From Theodoxus fluviatilis (taxonomy: Eukaryota > Mollusca > Gastropoda > Cycloneritida > Neritidae), in assembly GCA_034096865.1 (NCBI GenBank), contig JAWQFJ010012035.1, positions 17,501-29,477 of the forward strand: a stretch of DNA of 11,977 nt, given 5' to 3'. The position numbers were made by a program, and so were the translations under genes. Positions 7,413 to 11,977 of this stretch are shown here, one piece after another. Every line of letters starts with the position of its first letter. Position 1 is the stretch's first letter. The notes under the pieces are model-generated. The model searched no databases. It was not told where the DNA came from and saw nothing but the letters and a program-made list of their open reading frames with translations.

Positions 7413-10400
7413 TGAAGGCGTAGAAGACAAACAGCAGTTTCTGTCGATGTACCGTTTGCGTGTTTCTCAATGTCAAACCGTCTTGAATGTGCAGGATGAT
7501 CGGTCACTGACCAGCAGTAAGAAAACTGCATCTTCCTCCACTAGCTCTGCCACCCGTAGACGTGCTGAGGCCGAAGCGGCTAAAGTAAAATGGTTTGCCA
7601 AGAGGGAATTGGAGCTTCAAAAGAAGAAGGCTCTTTTGGAAGAGGAGAACAAAATCGCGCAAGCAAAGAGTGAGCGTTTGAAGCAAGAATGTGAGGCCGA
7701 ATTGAAACTTCTCGCTGATGAGAAAGAAGCCGCAGCAGCTGATGCTGAAGCCACCCTTCTGGAGGCTGCAGAGGAAAATAGTGCCGCCAGGTCATGCAGA
7801 AGCATTTCGCCAAACTCCAAGCTGAAGAGAACTCGAGACTACGTGCGGAGCCTTCATGCCTGGGAAGCAGGACAGAACGACACAGCACATGTTCAATCAG
7901 GTGCCGAAGATCGTGAGGAACGTCAACCCGATGTCACCACCTTCGTTCACCCGCGCGTGAAGCTCTCGGCTTCAGCTAAAGAGTTTGTCCCGCAATCGAA
8001 TCACTCTGGCGTGGCGAAGACATTAGCAGACGCAAGCGACCTCTCCAGATTCCTGCTGAAGAAAGAACTGATGCTATCCCGACTCTCCCACTTCAACGAA
8101 AAACCTGAGTCCTTCGCAGTGTGGCAAAACAGCTTCAGAGCGATCATGCAAGACCTGGATGCAACTCCACCAGAGGAGCTTGACCTCCTAGTCATGTATC
8201 TTGGGCCGGAAACCAGCAGGTATGCCTTGAGCCTTCGAGCGTCCAACGCTGCCAACCCAGAGCGAGGGCTTTGGCTTCTTTGGGAGCGGCTAGAGGAGAG
8301 GTATCGCTCTCCAGAAATCGTAGAAGCGTGCTTGAAAGCAAGGTTGCAGCAATTTCCACAAGTTACGCCCAAAGACAGAAAGAAGCTCTACGAGCTGTAC
8401 GACCTGCTAGATGAGATACAGAGCGCCCTTGAGAATCCAGCATTATCTCCCCTCTTTGCAGTCTACAACTCGTCTACAGGAGCGAATGCCGTTGTGAACA
8501 AGCTCCCAAACAACATCCAGCAAAGGTGGATTACTCAAGCCTTCAGGTACAAGACAGACCACTGTGTTCCTTTTCCACCCTTCTCCTTCCTGGTGGACTT
8601 CGTGCGTACTCAAAGCAAAATTCTGAACGACCCTGCGTTCAACTTTCAGCCTGAGCCAGTCAAGCCGCGCGAACAAGGGTACCAAAGGAACCAGCAAACA
8701 GTTGCCAGGAAAACGGACGTCAGTGACAAGAATGAAGACAAGCCCCATGAGCCACCGGCTAAGTGTCCCATTCACAAAACCCAGCACACCCTGGCGACCT
8801 GCAATGCTTTCAAGGCCAAGTCGTGGAACGACCGCGTTGCCTTTCTGAAGGAAAACAAGATATGCTTCAAGTGCCTGTCCTCTGCGAGCCATATTGCCAA
8901 GAAATGCACCGCCACCGTGAACTGCGAAAAGTGCAGCAAGCCTGGTCACTGTACCGCCATGCATCGTGGGGAACAAAGACAATCGCAAGCGCCATCAGAT
9001 CATGGCGGGGAGGGTCAGCGAGATCAAAAGGTGGACAGTAGATGCACAACTCTCTGCGATAGTATCGACGCCAGTCGCTCCTGCGGCAAAATAGTGCAAG
9101 TAAGAGTTCACGCAGCTGAGGCATCCAATGGGCCTATCACAGTCTACGCCGTGATAGATGACCAGAGCAATCGTTCTCTGGCTTCCCCTGCTCTCTTAGA
9201 CCAGCTGGGTGTAGACCCTGAAGAGTATTCGTACACACTCACAAGCTGTTCTGGTACTCACCCTATGACCGGGCGACGTGGTCGATACTTATCTGTGCAA
9301 TCCCTCGACGGACAGAATACCCTGAAGTTGCCTTCGGTCATTGAATGCGACCACATTCCGGACAATAGGTCAGAAATCCCCACAGATGATGTGGCTAGAT
9401 GCCATCCCCACCTTCACTCCATTGTCGGGCAGATTCCCCCTCTTCGTAGTGATGTGCCTATAAGTCTGCTCATAGGACGCGACTTACCAGAGGCCCACCA
9501 TGTCCTGGACCAGGTAACAGGTCCACCGATGTCTCCCTTTGCCCAGCGCCTACCTCTTGGCTGGGTGATAGTGGGCGACGTGTGCTTAGACGGCACCCAC
9601 AAACCATCTTCAGTCAGGGTCAACAAAACCCGCGTTTCACATAAATGGAGAGAATCGCAGTTCGAGCCATGCCACAACAAGCTAAAGATCACGGAAGCTG
9701 ACCAGCTCGGCAGCAAAGTCTTCGAGAGAACAAACGATGATGAGATCGCTGGCACGTCCGTGGAAGATCGCAAGTTCCTGTCTACGATGGACGAATCCTT
9801 CAAGAAAAACGGTCAAGGCAGATGGTCTGCTCCCTTACCTTTCAGACACTCAGAACCTATCCGGTTCAACAACAGGCGACAAGCAGTTACCCGTGCAAAC
9901 GCACTTCATGCTTCCATGAAAAAGGATCCCACAAAGAGAGAACACATGTTCGAGTTCATGAAGAAGATCTTCAAAACTGGGTCAGCAGAGAAAGCACCAC
10001 CTCTTGAGGATGAAAGCAGATGTTGGTATCTCCCCTTCTTTGGCATCTATCATCAGAAGAAACCAGAAAAGATACGTGGCGTCTTTGATTCGTCTGCTGT
10101 CTATGAAGGTCGCTCCTTGAACAGCATGCTCCTTTCAGGGCCAGACTTGACAAAAAACCTCATTGGCATCCTATTGAGGTTCAGACGCGACTTCTGCGCA
10201 GTCTCAGTGGACATTGAGCAAATGTTCTATCAATTCTTCGTCGATGAAAACCACCGGGACTACCTACGTTTTTTTTTGTACGAGGACAATGACTTTGAGA
10301 AGCCCCTGATGGAATACCGCATGTGTGTGCACGTGTTTGGAAACAGTCCATCTCCAGCAGTTGCCACTTACGGTCTCCGCAAAACGGTAGCCTCTAGTGA

Positions 10401-11382
10401 CAAGGACGTGAGAGACTTCGTCGGGTCCGAATTCTACGTCGACGATGGCGTCACATCGCTGCCGGAAAGTGAAGGAGTTGTGAGTCTGATAAAGCGCACC
10501 CAGACTGAACTCAAGGAGAAAGGAGGGACCAGACTTCACAAGCTTGCTTCAAATGACGTTGAAGTGTTGAAAGCATTTCCAGCGCAGGATCTTTGTGGAG
10601 AACTGAAGTCCATGGACTTGTCAGACTCCTCCTCACAGCTTCCACAATACAACTGCCTTGGTATCCCGTGGAATCTGCAAAAGGACACCCTTTCTGTCGC
10701 CCTAGACCTGAAAGACACTGCTTGCACCCGGAGAGGCATCCTGTCCACGTTAGGTAGAGTGTACGATCCTCTTGGCTTCGTGGCTCCTGCAACCATTACA
10801 GGAAAGATCATTCTACGTGAACTCTGTCCTGATGGTCGAGCTTGGGATGAGCCTCTATCTGAAGCTCACAAAGAAAAATGGGAGCTGTGGAAACATTCTC
10901 TGGAGGCCCTCCAGGGAGTCGAGGTCCCTCGCATGTACTTACCCACGTCACTGACCCAGTTGTCGGACGTCGAGTTTCATGTGTTCTGCGACGCGTCAGA
11001 AAAGGCCATTGCGTCTGTAGCTTACGTGAAGGCCGCAGTCAGTCAAAACTCACCCATTGGCTTCGTTATGGGCAAGGCGAGGGTGGCCCCCCAAAGTGGA
11101 CACACCATACCTCGCTTGGAGCTTGGCAGTGCTGTTCTCGCTACAGAACTCTGGCAGCTGATTTCTAAGCACCTAGCTGTGGATCAAAAGAAAGTCTCTT
11201 TCTACACTGACAGTAAGGTAGTGCTTGGCTACATAAACAATGACACCAGACGCTTTTATACCTACGTGAGCAAATCGCGTGGAACGCATCCGACGTGTGT
11301 CCGAGCCAAGCCAGTGGCACTTCGTGTCTTCAGAGTGCAATCCTGCCGTTGTTGCTACCAGATGTGCCTTGGAAGACCTTGA
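7393..11382 (+). CDS. Gag-Pol polyprotein of BEL/Pao element: Gag, protease, reverse transcriptase, RNase H
   Basis: The frame is open from 7393, after TAA at 7390-7392, to a TGA at 11380-11382; no good ATG opens it. Numbering codons from 7396: residues ~52-128 are a charged Ala/Glu/Lys-rich coiled coil; ~216-349 match the DUF1759 Gag region. Zinc-binding clusters follow: C457/H460/H464/C469, C490/C493/H499/C504, and C510/C513/H518/H523. A retropepsin-like domain (DUF1758 type, ~564-730) has D588-D589 in IDDQSN in place of the usual D-T/S-G. Reverse transcriptase (~870-1040) shows motif A VSVDIEQMF with D939, FGNSPSP at 981-987 and YVDD at 1014-1017. The Pao A17 region includes YDPLGF at 1123-1128. 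RNase H shows D1199 (FCDAS), E1242 (PRLEL) and D1272 (YTDSK). The last ~35 codons, after TYVS, are out of family register: coding sense moves to another frame at 11272-11274. The polyprotein would act in cytoplasmic particles. Confidence 0.93.
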   Translation, partial: FLSRFRSEGVEDKQQFLSMYRLRVSQCQTVLNVQDDRSLTSSKKTASSSTSSATRRRAEAEAAKVKWFAKRELELQKKKALLEEENKIAQAKSERLKQECEAELKLLADEKEAAAADAEATLLEAAEENSAARSCRSISPNSKLKRTRDYVRSLHAWEAGQNDTAHVQSGAEDREERQPDVTTFVHPRVKLSASAKEFVPQSNHSGVAKTLADASDLSRFLLKKELMLSRLSHFNEKPESFAVWQNSFRAIMQDLDATPPEELDLLVMYLGPETSRYALSLRASNAANPERGLWLLWERLEERYRSPEIVEACLKARLQQFPQVTPKDRKKLYELYDLLDEIQSALENPALSPLFAVYNSSTGANAVVNKLPNNIQQRWITQAFRYKTDHCVPFPPFSFLVDFVRTQSKILNDPAFNFQPEPVKPREQGYQRNQQTVARKTDVSDKNEDKPHEPPAKCPIHKTQHTLATCNAFKAKSWNDRVAFLKENKICFKCLSSASHIAKKCTATVNCEKCSKPGHCTAMHRGEQRQSQAPSDHGGEGQRDQKVDSRCTTLCDSIDASRSCGKIVQVRVHAAEASNGPITVYAVIDDQSNRSLASPALLDQLGVDPEEYSYTLTSCSGTHPMTGRRGRYLSVQSLDGQNTLKLPSVIECDHIPDNRSEIPTDDVARCHPHLHSIVGQIPPLRSDVPISLLIGRDLPEAHHVLDQVTGPPMSPFAQRLPLGWVIVGDVCLDGTHKPSSVRVNKTRVSHKWRESQFEPCHNKLKITEADQLGSKVFERTNDDEIAGTSVEDRKFLSTMDESFKKNGQGRWSAPLPFRHSEPIRFNNRRQAVTRANALHASMKKDPTKREHMFEFMKKIFKTGSAEKAPPLEDESRCWYLPFFGIYHQKKPEKIRGVFDSSAVYEGRSLNSMLLSGPDLTKNLIGILLRFRRDFCAVSVDIEQMFYQFFVDENHRDYLRFFLYEDNDFEKPLMEYRMCVHVFGNSPSPAVATYGLRKTVASSDKDVRDFVGSEFYVDDGVTSLPESEGVVSLIKRTQTELKEKGGTRLHKLASNDVEVLKAFPAQDLCGELKSMDLSDSSSQLPQYNCLGIPWNLQKDTLSVALDLKDTACTRRGILSTLGRVYDPLGFVAPATITGKIILRELCPDGRAWDEPLSEAHKEKWELWKHSLEALQGVEVPRMYLPTSLTQLSDVEFHVFCDASEKAIASVAYVKAAVSQNSPIGFVMGKARVAPQSGHTIPRLELGSAVLATELWQLISKHLAVDQKKVSFYTDSKVVLGYINNDTRRFYTYVSKSRGTHPTCVRAKPVALRVFRVQSCRCCYQMCLGRP

Positions 11383-11977
11383 TGGGAAGGAAGAAGCTTG
11401 GTTACGAGGACCAGCAGATTTCCTAAAGAAGCAGAGACCCCCTGCAGCCCCTGCAATCGTCTTCCCCATGGTCACCCCCGATGAAGATTGTGAGGTCAGG
11501 CCCGTGGTGCGCAAAACTGAGGTCAAAGATGCTCACCCACCTCTGTCAAGTCGTTTCGAGAAGTTCTCAAGCTGGAACGCCTTGGTCAGCTCACTCACCT
11601 TGCTTAGACACTTGTGCCAGAGTTTCCATTCCCCCACAGACTGCTGTAAAGGCTGGCACCAGTGCTCTCGCCATCAGGACCCTGTCACTCTCAAGGCTAC
11701 AGAGGGCTTTATCATCAAGACTGTCCAAGGCGAAGCCTTCGCTACAGAGATTCAGTGTCTCCGCAAGAGGTCTGCCCTGCCCAAGACCAGCCCTATCTCT
11801 TCCCTCTCACCTGCCCTGGATGAGGAAGGTCTGCTCCGTGTCGGAGGGAGGCTGAATAAAGCAATAGACGTGGTACGGTTTCAGAGCGCTCACCCAGTAA
11901 TTCTGCCCAGGAAGCATCATCTATCGAACCTTCTCGTTCGACATTACCATGAGGAAGTCAAGCATCAAGGTCGTCAC
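11276..11977 (+). pseudogene. Pol continuation in shifted frame: RNase H end, linker, start of integrase zinc-binding domain
   Basis: From about 11275 the coding sense continues in another plus-strand frame that stays open for 234 codons to the end of the window. It resumes just where the upstream frame loses family resemblance. It contains the C-terminal part of RNase H (SQWHFVSSECNPA), a linker typical of BEL/Pao pol including AWLRGPADFL, and a segment (GLLRVGGRL, then HPVILPRKHH and HYHEEVKHQGR) that matches the His-rich start of the H2C2 integrase zinc-binding domain. The cysteine pair of that domain and the catalytic core lie outside the window. At 11348-11350 the codon is GTT (Val) where BEL/Pao RNase H normally has an aspartate after NPA. 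It has no start of its own and needs the upstream frame to be translated. Confidence 0.85.

Larger units (their letters stand above)
7095..11977 (+). mobile_element. BEL/Pao-type LTR retrotransposon, internal region, 3' end cut by the window
   Basis: The order Gag (DUF1759-like) - zinc knuckles - retropepsin - reverse transcriptase - Pao A17 region - RNase H - integrase zinc-binding domain is diagnostic of the BEL/Pao group (family Belpaoviridae in virus taxonomy). These elements copy themselves through RNA and insert the DNA copy with their integrase. All domains lie on the plus strand in the usual order. The coding sequence is broken twice, near 7371-7412 and at 11272-11274. The rest of integrase, any C-terminal DUF5641-type domain and the 3' LTR lie beyond 11977. 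The long uninterrupted stretch between the breaks argues for a comparatively young insertion. Confidence 0.93.

Noticed and set aside
8443..8988. Minus-strand frame of 181 codons within gag-pol
   Set aside because: It is the antisense shadow of the Gag zinc-knuckle region, whose plus-strand frame has clear domains.
10267..10279. Nine-T run as a possible frameshift site in reverse transcriptase
   Set aside because: The plus-strand frame reads through it in register with family-like residues on both sides, so no shift is needed here.

Overview
This is eukaryotic, non-coding-rich DNA dominated by repeats. It carries long dinucleotide microsatellites, a 65-bp tandem satellite of about 2.7 kb, a dispersed repeat packed with AGGTCA half-sites, and the 5' part of a BEL/Pao-type LTR retrotransposon. 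The dispersed repeat begins with GACTCACATGC, has a short CCGT run after it, and ends in a GGGCTTTGCCC stretch. It looks like a family I associate with mollusc, especially gastropod, genomes, so a marine invertebrate, probably a mollusc, is my best guess. That guess rests on recollection of repeat style and not on any host gene. I see no intact host protein gene, rRNA or tRNA.

Layout: 126-535 holds a foldback (MITE-like) element with roughly 90-bp inverted arms and a nested perfect hairpin. 850-952 is a CA-rich microsatellite and 1051-1490 a TG-rich compound microsatellite in the opposite orientation. 1848-1950 is a 29-bp-arm inverted repeat whose loop contains a 10-bp tandem repeat. 2255-4958 is the 65-bp satellite, with 41 full copies and one partial copy. 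Its variant pattern shows that a block of copies was itself duplicated. 4959-5390 is a promoter-like stretch with TATA, CCAAT, E2F-like and CRE-like motifs and a possible splice donor. 5902-6743 is the AGGTCA-rich repeat.

From about 6744 to the end of the window lies the retrotransposon. It starts with a leader that may contain LTR R/U5 sequence, followed by a short Gag N-terminal frame (7095-7412). A large gag-pol frame follows (7393-11382), with a coiled coil, DUF1759-like Gag, zinc knuckles, retropepsin, reverse transcriptase with YVDD, the Pao A17 region and RNase H. The coding sequence then continues in another frame (11276-11977) into the start of the integrase zinc-binding domain, where the window cuts it off. 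The frame breaks twice (around 7371-7412 and at an AAA run at 11272-11274), and an expected late RNase H aspartate position reads valine. This copy is therefore probably no longer autonomous, although most of its reading frame is well preserved, which suggests fairly recent activity.

The two features that most deserve follow-up are the higher-order structure of the 65-bp satellite next to a promoter-like region, and the dispersed repeat carrying 20 perfect AGGTCA half-sites, seven of the pairs in perfect DR0 spacing, a nuclear-receptor-type binding arrangement.
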